Assembly: GCA_016839845.1 (NCBI GenBank)
Contig: JAEOTL010000054.1
Coordinates: 1 to 17,161, forward strand
DNA: 17,161 nucleotides
Source of the DNA: Promethearchaeota archaeon
GTDB taxonomy: Archaea > Asgardarchaeota > Lokiarchaeia > Sigynarchaeales > SOKP01
Direction: 5' to 3'
In this document: piece after piece, positions 1 through 8,629 of the stretch
Numbering within the stretch: position 1 is the stretch's first letter
Layout of the letters: each line of letters begins with the position of its first letter
The notes under the pieces: generated by a model
Seen by the model: the letters and a program-made list of their open reading frames with translations, nothing else
Told to the model about the DNA's origin: nothing
Databases searched by the model: none
Made by a program: the position numbers and the translations under genes

Positions 1-2426
1 AATACTGTTCTTGCGATAATATCCTCTTGAAGTGATCTTGCGATGTCTATAAATCGAGCGGAGTAGCCTGTAACCTTAACTGATAGGTCGGGATATTTTT
101 CTGGATGAGCTTGTGCATCTCTTAGTGTTTCTGTACTTAATGGATTTATCTGAAGCTCTCGTCCTCCTAACTCTAAATAAGCCTCTACTATAGAAGCTAA
201 TTGATCGACTCCTTCATCTGTCTCTATTAAGCTAGGATTAATTCTTATATTCATTGTTGCCCCATTAGTTAAATGCGGTTCACCAGTTGCATAAGCTACT
301 GATCGGAGCGCCATGGTAAGTCCATTCTTTTCCATACCGTTTCCAGGAGAAATGCCGTTTGCAACAGATTCACGGGCTAATCTTCCATCCGCAGTTGCCC
401 CTAATGCTCTTCCCTCCCTAATCTGAGATCCAGCAGCAGATACAATGCAATTGTGATATATACCATCACCACCTCTCGCTTTATATTTTCTTGTAATATT
501 GCATAGTATAGAAGCAACCCATTTCGCAAGTTCGTCTGTTCGCTCATCACCATTTCCATATTTAGGAGCTTTATTTCGTAATTTTTCTCGAAGTTCTTCA
601 GCTCCTTTGAAATTATTATTCATATGGCTAACTAATTCTTCCATTGTCACTAATTTCTCTTCAAATACTGCCCAGCGAATTGCTGCTAAGGAATCAGTAA
701 CTGTCGCTAATCCTTGTGAGCCCATAGGGTTATTGTTGTATTTAGCTCCGTTTCGAGTTGCGTCCATTCCGCTTTCGAGACATCCCTCTATTGTAGATGA
801 AAGCAAGGGGGAAGGAAGATATTCAGCAAATACTTTATCCTTTAACTCAGCCTTTTGTACCGTGAGATCTATCGCAAATTTAAGCTGGTCTACATAAGCT
901 TTCTTTACATCTTCAAAAGATTTAAAAGTCTTAGCTGGGGGTGTTTTCGCCCCAACAGTTTTATTTCCTGAATAAATAGTACGTCCTTCATTTAATGCCA
1001 TGTTAAGAAGGGTTGAAATCTGAACAATGTTCCCTGCAGTATAAGAGAAATCATTACCAGTACCATGAGGTTCTACACATCCTACAAGTGAATAATCTCT
1101 AGCATCCTCTAATGAATATCCAGTATTATGAAGCTGTGGGACCAGAACCTCATCATTATGAATACCCATTCCGGCTGTATACTTGAAAGCTTCAATAGTT
1201 CTTTTCAAAAAATCATGAGCTGTCTTGGAAGAAATCCGTATCGATATTGTATTCAATAAGCTTTTCACATTTGCAACAGCCTCGAGAAACATATATGAAA
1301 CATCATTAGTAGCATCATTCCCATCTTTATCCAGTCCGCCGATAGTTACATTATTCTGTCCTGCGATAACGACAGAAGCAAGTTTAACTAAATATTCCTC
1401 AACGAGTTCTAAAGCTTCATTATATGTTATACGACCTTCTGCTAAATCAGCAGAATAATATGGATAAAGATATTGATCAACCCGTCCTTGAGAAAATATA
1501 TTTCCTTCACCATAGCTCATTTCCATAACAACATTGGTCATCCAAATTGATTGAAGTGCTTCTATGAAGGTTCTAGGGGGAAGTGCTGGCACTCGTCTTG
1601 TACGTTCAGCAATATCTAAAAGTTCTGCCTTTCTTGTCTCTGAAACATTTTCTACCATTTCTATTGCTAGATCTGCATAGCGATTGGAATAATCACAGAC
1701 CGCTCTTGCTGCCAACACAACTGATTCATAAAAATCTTTACGTTGATCATATTTTTCGTCTGTTTCCTTGAGTTTCGCAAGGCCTTCTTGCGCCATCTTT
1801 TCGATGCCTTTAAATCCCATTTTAAGAACTCGTCTATACCCTGGAATGACATGTCCTTGACCGCTAGCAATTGCAAATAAATCAGTACCGCTCCGAGACA
1901 TACCCCTAGGACTTAATGCTGTCCCTGTTTCAATTAAACCTGCTTTTTTCCAATATTCTCGCTTTCGAGCTGCTACCGTTCTATCTTTCCAGAAGGGGAT
2001 GATTTCATTTTTCAACTCATCCATTTCTTCCTTTGGTAAGGGAAGATAAGTTCTAGGGATAAATCTTTTAGCAATCCCCTCTCTTATTTTTTTATCTATT
2101 GAATCATTCAAGATAAACCCAAAAATGCTAGCACGCATTCCACGTTCTATTTCAAAAGGATCAGCTCGTACCTTGCTAGATTTTACTCCTACAAGAAGCT
2201 CATCTTCCTCAATCCTAATAGGTAGACACCGTAAGAATTCCTCCAATGCATTGATGTTCTTCATACAGGGCGGAGCATCTTCCATTTGCTTATATATTCT
2301 TGTATAACACCGAGCTCGCTCAATATCATATTCGAAGGGGTGGGATAACATTTTGTCCCTAATTTTTCGGACTCTCTCTGAAGGTATCCCTTGCAGTGGA
2401 GTCATCTTCATTTCTTGAACTACCAT
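1..2426 (-). CDS. Glycyl radical enzyme (PFL2-like dehydratase/decarboxylase/lyase group), 3' end cut by window edge
   Basis: The minus strand is open from ATG at 2426 to the left edge, 808 codons without a stop. Both hallmarks of glycyl radical enzymes are present. The thiyl-radical loop GCVEPHGTGNDFSYTAG has Cys450 and Glu452. The C-terminal glycine loop KVTGYSARF has Gly787, which an activating radical-SAM enzyme would convert to the radical. Family members end about 20-25 residues after this glycine, so only a few codons are missing. Glu two residues after the Cys is usual in glycerol/diol dehydratases, choline lyase and arylacetate decarboxylases; pyruvate formate-lyase has Cys-Cys there. 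The substrate cannot be read from sequence; an alkyl- or arylsuccinate synthase-like role is less likely but open. No activase is in the window; it may lie beyond the left edge. No clear Shine-Dalgarno precedes the ATG. The gene follows the transporter operon on the same strand after a 178-base gap with its own promoter. Confidence 0.93.
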   Translation of the reverse strand, partial: MVVQEMKMTPLQGIPSERVRKIRDKMLSHPFEYDIERARCYTRIYKQMEDAPPCMKNINALEEFLRCLPIRIEEDELLVGVKSSKVRADPFEIERGMRASIFGFILNDSIDKKIREGIAKRFIPRTYLPLPKEEMDELKNEIIPFWKDRTVAARKREYWKKAGLIETGTALSPRGMSRSGTDLFAIASGQGHVIPGYRRVLKMGFKGIEKMAQEGLAKLKETDEKYDQRKDFYESVVLAARAVCDYSNRYADLAIEMVENVSETRKAELLDIAERTRRVPALPPRTFIEALQSIWMTNVVMEMSYGEGNIFSQGRVDQYLYPYYSADLAEGRITYNEALELVEEYLVKLASVVIAGQNNVTIGGLDKDGNDATNDVSYMFLEAVANVKSLLNTISIRISSKTAHDFLKRTIEAFKYTAGMGIHNDEVLVPQLHNTGYSLEDARDYSLVGCVEPHGTGNDFSYTAGNIVQISTLLNMALNEGRTIYSGNKTVGAKTPPAKTFKSFEDVKKAYVDQLKFAIDLTVQKAELKDKVFAEYLPSPLLSSTIEGCLESGMDATRNGAKYNNNPMGSQGLATVTDSLAAIRWAVFEEKLVTMEELVSHMNNNFKGAEELREKLRNKAPKYGNGDERTDELAKWVASILCNITRKYKARGGDGIYHNCIVSAAGSQIREGRALGATADGRLARESVANGISPGNGMEKNGLTMALRSVAYATGEPHLTNGATMNIRINPSLIETDEGVDQLASIVEAYLELGGRELQINPLSTETLRDAQAHPEKYPDLSVKVTGYSARFIDIARSLQEDIIARTV

Positions 2427-2455
2427 ATTAGTATAAATATTGATTTTTTATTATT

Positions 2456-2476
2456 TAAATTTACTCTGTAAATTTA
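2456..2476. promoter_or_regulatory. 21-bp palindromic candidate operator upstream of the glycyl radical enzyme gene
   Basis: TAAATTTAC-TCT-GTAAATTTA: perfect 9-bp arms around a 3-bp spacer, 30-50 bases upstream of the ATG at 2426. It overlaps the transcript start expected from the TATA-like box at 2485-2492, a position typical of a repressor site. Both arms are identical to those of the palindrome at 8550-8570. The regulator is unknown. Confidence 0.65.
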
Positions 2477-2484
2477 TTCTTAGT

Positions 2485-2492
2485 TTTATAAA
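2485..2492 (-). promoter_or_regulatory. TATA-like box of the glycyl radical enzyme gene
   Basis: TTTATAAA on the minus strand. A start about 25 bases downstream would fall near 2463, inside the palindrome, leaving a leader of about 40 bases. The surroundings are very AT-rich, so the exact box is uncertain. Confidence 0.45.
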
Positions 2493-2604
2493 TAAAATTT
2501 GAATAAATTAAGATTCTTGAAATAGTATGAATATAAATGATCTCAAGAAAAGGTATGAAAGATTAAATGTAAAATCAAAATCCTAAACATTATAAATTAA
2601 TGAG

Positions 2605-4317
2605 TTAGTCCGTAGATATACCTTCTTCAGAATCTTGAATTTTTGATTGCATTGATGTTGGAGGATTATTGCACCATATATAATGACCTTCTTCGATTTT
2701 AATCTTATGAGGTAGTTCAAATTCACACTCTTTTGTACGTGCATCTGAAGAGCAACGTGGATTAAAAGTACATCCAGGTGGAGGAGCTATAGGGCTTGCT
2801 ACTTCACCTTTTATAACAAAACTGATTTCTTGATTGTAAGGATCAATATCAGAATGTGAAGAAAGAAGTGCTTGAGTGTATGGATGAGTCGGTTTTGAAA
2901 AAACTTGTTCTTTACTTCCGACTTCGACAATTTTACCAAGATACATGACAGCTACGCGATCAGCAATATAGTTTACAACGGCTAAATTATGAGTAATAAA
3001 TAGATATCCATATCCATATTCTGCTTGCAATTTTTTAAGAAGATTAAGGATTTGTGCTTGAACAGATACATCAAGAGCAGAGGAAGGTTCATCCAAAATT
3101 ATCAACTCTGGATTGCAAGCTAATGCTCTTGCTATAACAATTCTTTGCTTCTGACCGCCAGAAAATTCATGAGGATAGCGATCCATATGCTCTCGTTTTA
3201 AGGAAACTTCGTCTAACAATCTTAAAACACGTTTTCTGATTTCTAGTTTATTAGTAATAGCAAGTAAATTCCTAAGTGGTTCTGCTATTATGTCAACTAC
3301 TTTCATACGTGGATTTAAGGATGCATCTGGATCTTGGAAAACCATTTGTATTTTATGTCTTAAATAAACGGAATATTCAGGAGGGATTGGTTTATTTTTG
3401 AAAACCATCTCACCTTCCGTTTTTTCTACCAAACCTAGAATTGCTTTTGCAACCGTTGTTTTCCCACATCCACTTTCTCCCACTAAACCGAGCGTTTCAC
3501 CGGTTTTTATACTGAAAGAGATACCATTAACTGCTTTAACAGATCCAATTTGTCTTTTAAGGGTTCCCTTAAAGAGTGGATAATGAACTTTAAGATCTTG
3601 TACATTTAGTAATGCTTCATCTTTCTCAAGGACAGTTAAATCTATAAGTTCTTTGAACTGTATAGTTTGGTAACTAATAGTTTTTACAATAATAATAGAA
3701 ATAATCGCAATTATAAAGCTAAATAAGATATTAATAACTGCATTATCCAAAAAGTTTTCATGCTGAGTAATAAATGTGATTATTAAATAATAAATTCCAG
3801 GTGCTATACTGCCAAGAGTAAAAGTTATCCTGTATTGCACTAATTGTATTTTACTTCCCCAATAAGCCATAAGAATAGATAACCCTAAAAGAAAGAGAAA
3901 TGCAAAAGCAAATGTAAATTTAGACCCATCTAAATCATCATTTCCTTCAATTAGCCAGATTTGAAGAATTCTTGGAATAGTGCTTAAAAAAAATGATATT
4001 ACAAGCATTGCACCTTGAATAAGACCAATGGCTTTAATTGCCTCGAAAAAGTTTTTATTATAAATTCCCCAAAGTATTAATATGCCAACTGGTATGAGGA
4101 TTGCTATTATTAAAATTTTAAATAAAAGGGAATCACCAAAAGAATTGAAAATAATAATTGTCAAAAGTATACTGAAAACTAACCAAATCAAATTTGTTAC
4201 AAGTGTAATTATCACTGAATTCTCCCAGCTCTTTCCTTGTGCAAACCTTCTCATAATAAAGAATCCTATTATGAATAGAATAACAGGAATAATGATTAAT
4301 TCCATCAAATCAACCAT
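2605..4317 (-). CDS. Opp/Dpp-family ABC transporter ATPase (OppF-like) with an N-terminal multi-span membrane domain
   Basis: 570 aa. Residues about 235-500 form a complete ABC ATPase: Walker A GESGCGKT at 280-287, Q-loop Gln328, signature FSGGQ at 385-389, Walker B LIILDE at 405-410 and H-loop His443. The C-terminal oligopeptide-transporter extension follows, with four cysteines (516, 522, 531, 549) in the pattern linked to a 4Fe-4S cluster in some DppD proteins. It should hydrolyse ATP to drive peptide or related solute uptake with the neighbouring permeases. Unusually, residues 1-215 carry about seven hydrophobic spans (near 6-22, 34-56, 65-84, 96-113, 134-152, 164-184, 194-212); ordinary OppF is soluble and about 330 aa. 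GAGGT lies about 11 bases before the ATG. It is the last gene of the operon, 26 bases after the OppD-like gene. Confidence 0.93.
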   Translation of the reverse strand: MVDLMELIIIPVILFIIGFFIMRRFAQGKSWENSVIITLVTNLIWLVFSILLTIIIFNSFGDSLLFKILIIAILIPVGILILWGIYNKNFFEAIKAIGLIQGAMLVISFFLSTIPRILQIWLIEGNDDLDGSKFTFAFAFLFLLGLSILMAYWGSKIQLVQYRITFTLGSIAPGIYYLIITFITQHENFLDNAVINILFSFIIAIISIIIVKTISYQTIQFKELIDLTVLEKDEALLNVQDLKVHYPLFKGTLKRQIGSVKAVNGISFSIKTGETLGLVGESGCGKTTVAKAILGLVEKTEGEMVFKNKPIPPEYSVYLRHKIQMVFQDPDASLNPRMKVVDIIAEPLRNLLAITNKLEIRKRVLRLLDEVSLKREHMDRYPHEFSGGQKQRIVIARALACNPELIILDEPSSALDVSVQAQILNLLKKLQAEYGYGYLFITHNLAVVNYIADRVAVMYLGKIVEVGSKEQVFSKPTHPYTQALLSSHSDIDPYNQEISFVIKGEVASPIAPPPGCTFNPRCSSDARTKECEFELPHKIKIEEGHYIWCNNPPTSMQSKIQDSEEGISTD

Positions 4318-4343
4318 GATTATAAATAACCTCTAATTTTTAT

Positions 4344-6221
4344 TTATTCTGATATATCTTCTATTTTCCTTATAGAAATTTTAGCTAATCTTTCATATTC
4401 TGGATCATAAAGATGACATGCTACAAAATATCCAAGTTCAACCTCATTTTGGATTGGAACTTTTGAATCACAAGGCTCGAAACAATAGTGACATCTAGGA
4501 TGAAATCTACATCCTGAAGGTGGATAAATTAAATTTGGCACCATTCCAGGTATAACTTCAAGTTCTTGTTGCCTTTTCCTCATAACAGGAACAGAAGCTA
4601 TAAGTCCTCTAGTGTATGGATGATAAGGTTTGGTAAATAGTTTTTTTATATCTCCATATTCAACAATAGAACCACAATACATCACAGCAACACGATTACA
4701 CATTTTAGAGATAATTCCTAGATCATGAGTAATAAATAATATAGTTGTATTAAATTTCTTACCAAGGTCTTTCATCAGTTTGAGAATTTGGTTCTGTATT
4801 GTGACATCTAGCGCAGTAGTAGGTTCGTCAGCAATTAATAATTTAGGTCTACATGCAAGAGCCATAGCAATCTGAACTCTTTGTCGCATACCACCACTTA
4901 ATTCATGTGGGTATAGATCAATAATTACTTGAGGATAGGGTATATTTAATTCTCTTAAAAGGTCTATACTCCATTCTCGAGCAATACCATGAGTAGTTTT
5001 ATCGGGAAATTTGGATGCTTCAACAAGCATTTCATTTTCCATATGCAATAAAAATACTTCAGAGATTTGTTTGCCTATTCTAAAAACCGGATTAAGAGAA
5101 TTTAGTGGATCTTGAAAAATCATAGTAATATCTTTGCCACGATATTTTAGCATTTCTGATTCAGGTTTTATTAATAGATCTTCCCCTCTAAAAATTACAC
5201 TACCTTGCTCGATTTTTCCTGGAGGTCGAATTACTTGAAGAATAGATAATGCGGTTACAGATTTCCCACAACCAGTTTCACCCACAAGTCCAAGAACTTC
5301 GCCCTCATATATTTTAAAAGATACACCTTCTACTGCACGAACAGTACCCTCTTCTGTATAAAAATAAGTAGTGAGATCTTTCACATCAAGGATCGCATGA
5401 TTCCCTTCTAAAGTAAAATCTTGTACAGTTTGCTCTTGAACTATTTCAAGTGCTCTTTGAATTTTTAACTTACTTTTTTCCTCAGCAGTAGGTAAAAATC
5501 TTTTTTTCAAAGATACATAAAATATGGAACCATATATACCACTAACTACTCCAAAAAGTATGCGAATATCTTGTGGAAATAGCATTAATCCAAATATTCT
5601 ATTCAAATACAATTCAAAGATTATTAGTTGTATTGACCAAATTCCGAATGAGATGAGTCCACCAGCAAACATAGAGTATTTAAGAATTTCTTTAGGAATA
5701 CGTTTCTCAATTGAACGAGTACTATTTATTAAAATTGTGATGATAATATCAAATCCAATAGTTAAAGTTGCCCATATAAATCCGAGGTTGAAAATATCAG
5801 GATTTCCCATATTAATTTGTAGGAGATAAATTGGGAGGAATATACCGGAAATTATCCAACATAATATAAAAAATAATTTAAATATTTTTAGAAATGGACT
5901 ACTCAAAAGTTCCTCTCCTATAGATCCAAATCTTTCTTGTTTAAACACCAATTTAATATACAAAAAATAAAACAATGTTGACATTAATGCAAACATTAAA
6001 GTATCATTATTGATAATAGAAAACAAGAAAAAATAAACCTCTAGAGTTTCAAAGAGGGAACGAATAGCAAAGATTATAACTAAAAGTATGAGGATAATTA
6101 CGGTTGTGCTCTTTCTATGAATCTTCCTTGAGACCTGTTTCTCTTCAGGAACATACTTATTAATAGTAATCGAAATTAAGAATAAAATTAATGCTGCAAT
6201 AATTGATTCAATAAAAGCCAT
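4344..6221 (-). CDS. Opp/Dpp-family ABC transporter ATPase (OppD-like) with an N-terminal multi-span membrane domain
   Basis: 625 aa. The ATPase occupies about 275-545: Walker A GETGCGKS at 314-321, Q-loop Gln370, signature LSGGM at 441-445, Walker B LLIADE at 461-466 and H-loop His499. The C-terminal peptide-transporter extension has cysteines 571, 577, 580, 584 and 602, again fitting a possible iron-sulfur site. Residues 1-240 contain about seven hydrophobic spans (near 4-20, 38-58, 74-94, 110-133, 143-165, 185-205, 218-237), absent from standard OppD (about 330 aa). The last two spans resemble those of the OppF-like neighbour in spacing and residue pattern, so the fused domain probably predates duplication of the ATPases. 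It is the ATPase partner in the operon, 63 bases after the OppC-like gene. No strong ribosome site is seen before the ATG. Confidence 0.93.
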   Translation of the reverse strand: MAFIESIIAALILFLISITINKYVPEEKQVSRKIHRKSTTVIILILLVIIFAIRSLFETLEVYFFLFSIINNDTLMFALMSTLFYFLYIKLVFKQERFGSIGEELLSSPFLKIFKLFFILCWIISGIFLPIYLLQINMGNPDIFNLGFIWATLTIGFDIIITILINSTRSIEKRIPKEILKYSMFAGGLISFGIWSIQLIIFELYLNRIFGLMLFPQDIRILFGVVSGIYGSIFYVSLKKRFLPTAEEKSKLKIQRALEIVQEQTVQDFTLEGNHAILDVKDLTTYFYTEEGTVRAVEGVSFKIYEGEVLGLVGETGCGKSVTALSILQVIRPPGKIEQGSVIFRGEDLLIKPESEMLKYRGKDITMIFQDPLNSLNPVFRIGKQISEVFLLHMENEMLVEASKFPDKTTHGIAREWSIDLLRELNIPYPQVIIDLYPHELSGGMRQRVQIAMALACRPKLLIADEPTTALDVTIQNQILKLMKDLGKKFNTTILFITHDLGIISKMCNRVAVMYCGSIVEYGDIKKLFTKPYHPYTRGLIASVPVMRKRQQELEVIPGMVPNLIYPPSGCRFHPRCHYCFEPCDSKVPIQNEVELGYFVACHLYDPEYERLAKISIRKIEDISE

Positions 6222-6284
6222 TCCATAATTTAATCCATACGTTGCTTGATATAATATATTTAAAACGTTTAATCCCCCCTTTTT

Positions 6285-7253
6285 TTATAAACTTAATCGT
6301 GGATCTAACGCATCTCGCAGTCCATCTCCTACGAGCATAAATCCTATCGCTGTTATTCCTATAAATAACCCAGGCCAAACAGAAGCATTGGGATTGCTAA
6401 ATGAAGCTCTTGCCCAATTAATATCGGTTCCCCAACTAGCAACAGTCGGGTCTCCAAATCCTATAAAAGCCAGACCTGCTAGACCTAATACAGCAACCGC
6501 TGCCCCTCCAAAAAAAGCGATGATCATAGGAGAAATTGCATTTGGTATAATATGTTGAAACATCACTTTGAATTTTTTCGCACCACCTGTTTTTGCTGCT
6601 TGAATAAATTCCAGTTGCTTTACTTGTAAAACAAGTGATCGCATAAACCTGATATTATATGGTATAAAAAGAATTCCGTAAATTACAAGACTAGTTAATA
6701 ACGCTTGTCCCAATATAGGTACTATTATGATGACAAGAACCAAGTTTGGAAATGCATACATTAAATCTACAAAACGCATCATAAGATAATCAACAGTGCC
6801 ACCAAAATATGCTGATATCGTACCTAAAATAAGACCTCCTCCAATAGCGATGGTTACTGGGATTAATGCCATTAACATTGTGGTTCTACCTCCCCAAATA
6901 ATTCTTGCTAAAATATCATATCCATACTTTGTTGTCCCAAACGGATGGTCTGCTGATGGAGGATCAAAAGCATCTGCTCCAGGAGGAATATAGGGTATTA
7001 CTAGTTCCTGTAATGGATAATGAGTTAACCAAGGAGTATATACTGCTATTACCAAAACGAATATAAGCATTATGAATCCTGACATTGTCAAAGGTCTAAG
7101 AAGGCGTCGAAACCTTCTCCTTTTGGATTTTATTTTTTCTATGTAATATTCTTGAGAAGAGAATTCAGGTTCTCTCCAACCAGGAATTAAATAAAATTTT
7201 AAAAATCGAAAAAATTTCTTTTTCGTTGGTGACTCAGATTGCTTTTGAGCCAT
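6285..7253 (-). CDS. Opp/Dpp-family ABC transporter permease (OppC/DppC-like)
   Basis: 322 aa, the usual family size. A basic N-terminal tail of about 55 residues leads into a first span (56-74) and an extracellular loop with the family motif HPFGTTKYGYDILARI at 103-118. Five more hydrophobic stretches follow (near 128-148, 165-182, 188-201, 241-262, 292-312). The EAA loop that docks on the ATPase is at about 219-238 (AAKTGGAKKF, then HIIPN). It ends in the typical DALDPRL motif. It forms the membrane channel with the OppB-like protein. Its start is 51 bases after the end of the upstream permease gene, with GGGGAT just before the ATG as a weak ribosome site. The transported solute cannot be deduced; peptides, nickel and sugars are all known for this permease family. 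Confidence 0.95.
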   Translation of the reverse strand: MAQKQSESPTKKKFFRFLKFYLIPGWREPEFSSQEYYIEKIKSKRRRFRRLLRPLTMSGFIMLIFVLVIAVYTPWLTHYPLQELVIPYIPPGADAFDPPSADHPFGTTKYGYDILARIIWGGRTTMLMALIPVTIAIGGGLILGTISAYFGGTVDYLMMRFVDLMYAFPNLVLVIIIVPILGQALLTSLVIYGILFIPYNIRFMRSLVLQVKQLEFIQAAKTGGAKKFKVMFQHIIPNAISPMIIAFFGGAAVAVLGLAGLAFIGFGDPTVASWGTDINWARASFSNPNASVWPGLFIGITAIGFMLVGDGLRDALDPRLSL

Positions 7254-7304
7254 ATCCCCATTATAAGCTTGTTCTGTTATCTTTAATAACCTCTCAATTT
7301 TTTC

Positions 7305-8372
7305 TTATCTGTATGTTATTCTAGGATCAATAATAGTATACATGACATCCGCAACTAAGGTTCCAGTAAGAAGGATTATAGTAGCAAAAACTAAGAGTCC
7401 GTTAATAACTAAATAATCCCCTAAGAATATCGAAGTCACCATATAATATCCAAAACCTTTATAGGTAAAAGTTACTTCAATAAAAAAAGATCCTAACAAT
7501 GCCGTTGCGGTCCCCCCAATAACAAGATTGCTAGTGGGTAATAAAGCATTACGAAGGGCATGTTTATTTATAACATCTTTTTCTATAACACCTTTAGCTC
7601 GGGCAGTTCTAATATAATCTTGATCTAAAACGTCTAACATACTTGATCGGGTTTGCCTTGTAACACTGGCCAATGAAACAAAAGTTACACATAAAGCTGG
7701 AAGAATTAAATGTAGTATTGTATCCCAAAGATATAGTTGATCATTATAGAGGAAACTATCAATAATACGAAATCCTGTCTGAAATGCACCAGGTGGTGCA
7801 GGATATGATAATCCCGGTTGATTAGCGAATATAACCGGAAAATCTAAAGCTCCTATTGTAAGTATATCTAAATAATACCCAAAAAAGAGTTGGAGCATAG
7901 TAGCAATCCAAAATACGGGAAATCCAGCTCCAAAAATTGCAAGAGCTCTAATGAGAATATCTTTTGATTTGTCCTTATGGGTTGATGATGATAATCCAAG
8001 CTTAACTGCAATAATAGGACTTAATACTATTGGAATCATCATTAATTCTATTGTTCTTGGGAATATTTCTAAAATAAAATCGAAAACAGGGACCTCTTCT
8101 CGAATTACATAAGATTTACCCCAATTTCCTGTAAAAAAATTTTTATAATAAGTACCAAGTTGAACATACCAGGGGTCATAAAAGCCAACTCTCTCTAATT
8201 CGGCTTGAATTACGTCAGGATCAACTAATCCACCTAATTTGTTGGTAATTGGACTTACAGCCATCATATGCGACAAAATCCAGGCAAAAGTTAGAACAAG
8301 AAACAACATTGGAATCATCATTAATATCCGTTTGAGGATATATTTTATCATATTTGTTTTTCGTTTAGCCAT
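7305..8372 (-). CDS. Opp/Dpp-family ABC transporter permease (OppB/DppB-like), first gene of the operon
   Basis: 355 aa, six hydrophobic spans (first near 11-33, last near 323-345). The N-terminal span, the FYDPWYVQ segment near 64-71 with GNWGKSY following, the EAA loop YIRTARAKGV...HALRNALLP at about 253-279, and the C-terminal DPRI tail are typical of OppB/DppB permeases. An ATG seven codons further in (KYILKRIL region) would be a conventional family start, but GATGAG five bases before the first ATG favours the longer form. It heads an operon of B, C, D and F genes with gaps of 51, 63 and 26 bases, divergent from the binding-protein gene. It pairs with the OppC-like protein to form the translocation path. 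Confidence 0.95.
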   Translation of the reverse strand: MAKRKTNMIKYILKRILMMIPMLFLVLTFAWILSHMMAVSPITNKLGGLVDPDVIQAELERVGFYDPWYVQLGTYYKNFFTGNWGKSYVIREEVPVFDFILEIFPRTIELMMIPIVLSPIIAVKLGLSSSTHKDKSKDILIRALAIFGAGFPVFWIATMLQLFFGYYLDILTIGALDFPVIFANQPGLSYPAPPGAFQTGFRIIDSFLYNDQLYLWDTILHLILPALCVTFVSLASVTRQTRSSMLDVLDQDYIRTARAKGVIEKDVINKHALRNALLPTSNLVIGGTATALLGSFFIEVTFTYKGFGYYMVTSIFLGDYLVINGLLVFATIILLTGTLVADVMYTIIDPRITYR

Positions 8373-8440
8373 TTTTTCTCATCTCAGTATGCATCAACTA
8401 TAAATTTCTAATGTCTCTTAAATTCTTCGTTTGGATATGA

Positions 8441-8450
8441 TATTATAAGA
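8441..8450 (-). promoter_or_regulatory. Candidate TATA-like box for the transporter operon
   Basis: TCTTATAATA on the minus strand, 69-78 bases upstream of the OppB-like ATG at 8372, predicting a leader of about 45 bases. A second AT-rich stretch at 8400-8408 could serve instead. The palindrome at 8550-8570 is about 100 bases further upstream, so any effect on this promoter would be indirect. Confidence 0.3.
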
Positions 8451-8542
8451 AATGACATTCCTTAAATAATGTTTAATTTGCATTGATTTATTAACTAAAA
8501 GTGATACTTTTCAGAAATGTTTAAATATATTTATATCATAAC

Positions 8543-8551
8543 CTATAAATA
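8543..8551 (+). promoter_or_regulatory. TATA-like box of the binding-protein gene
   Basis: CTATAAATA, 79 bases before the ATG at 8630. The expected start is near 8572, just past the palindrome. An alternative box, TTTATATC at 8530-8537, would start transcription inside the palindrome. Either way the palindrome overlaps the initiation zone. Confidence 0.45.
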
Positions 8552-8570
8552 AATTTACTTAGTAAATTTA
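8550..8570. promoter_or_regulatory. 21-bp palindromic candidate operator upstream of the binding-protein gene
   Basis: TAAATTTAC-TTA-GTAAATTTA: perfect 9-bp arms (10 bp if the spacer is read as a single T). The arms and spacing are identical to the site at 2456-2476 before the glycyl radical enzyme gene. It directly adjoins the TATA-like box at 8543-8551, the layout expected of a repressor site shared by two promoters. Confidence 0.65.
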
Positions 8571-8629
8571 ATTTTATTAAAAACCGAAATCAAAACTTTA
8601 ACAAAAAAAATATTAGGCGAATTAATAAT

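Noticed and set aside
499..897. Plus-strand open frame of 132 codons, and others at 1225-1458, 1583-1771 and 2125-2307
   Set aside because: They lie opposite the glycyl radical enzyme gene, whose continuous frame and active-site motifs explain the region; the translations are low-complexity with no recognisable fold.
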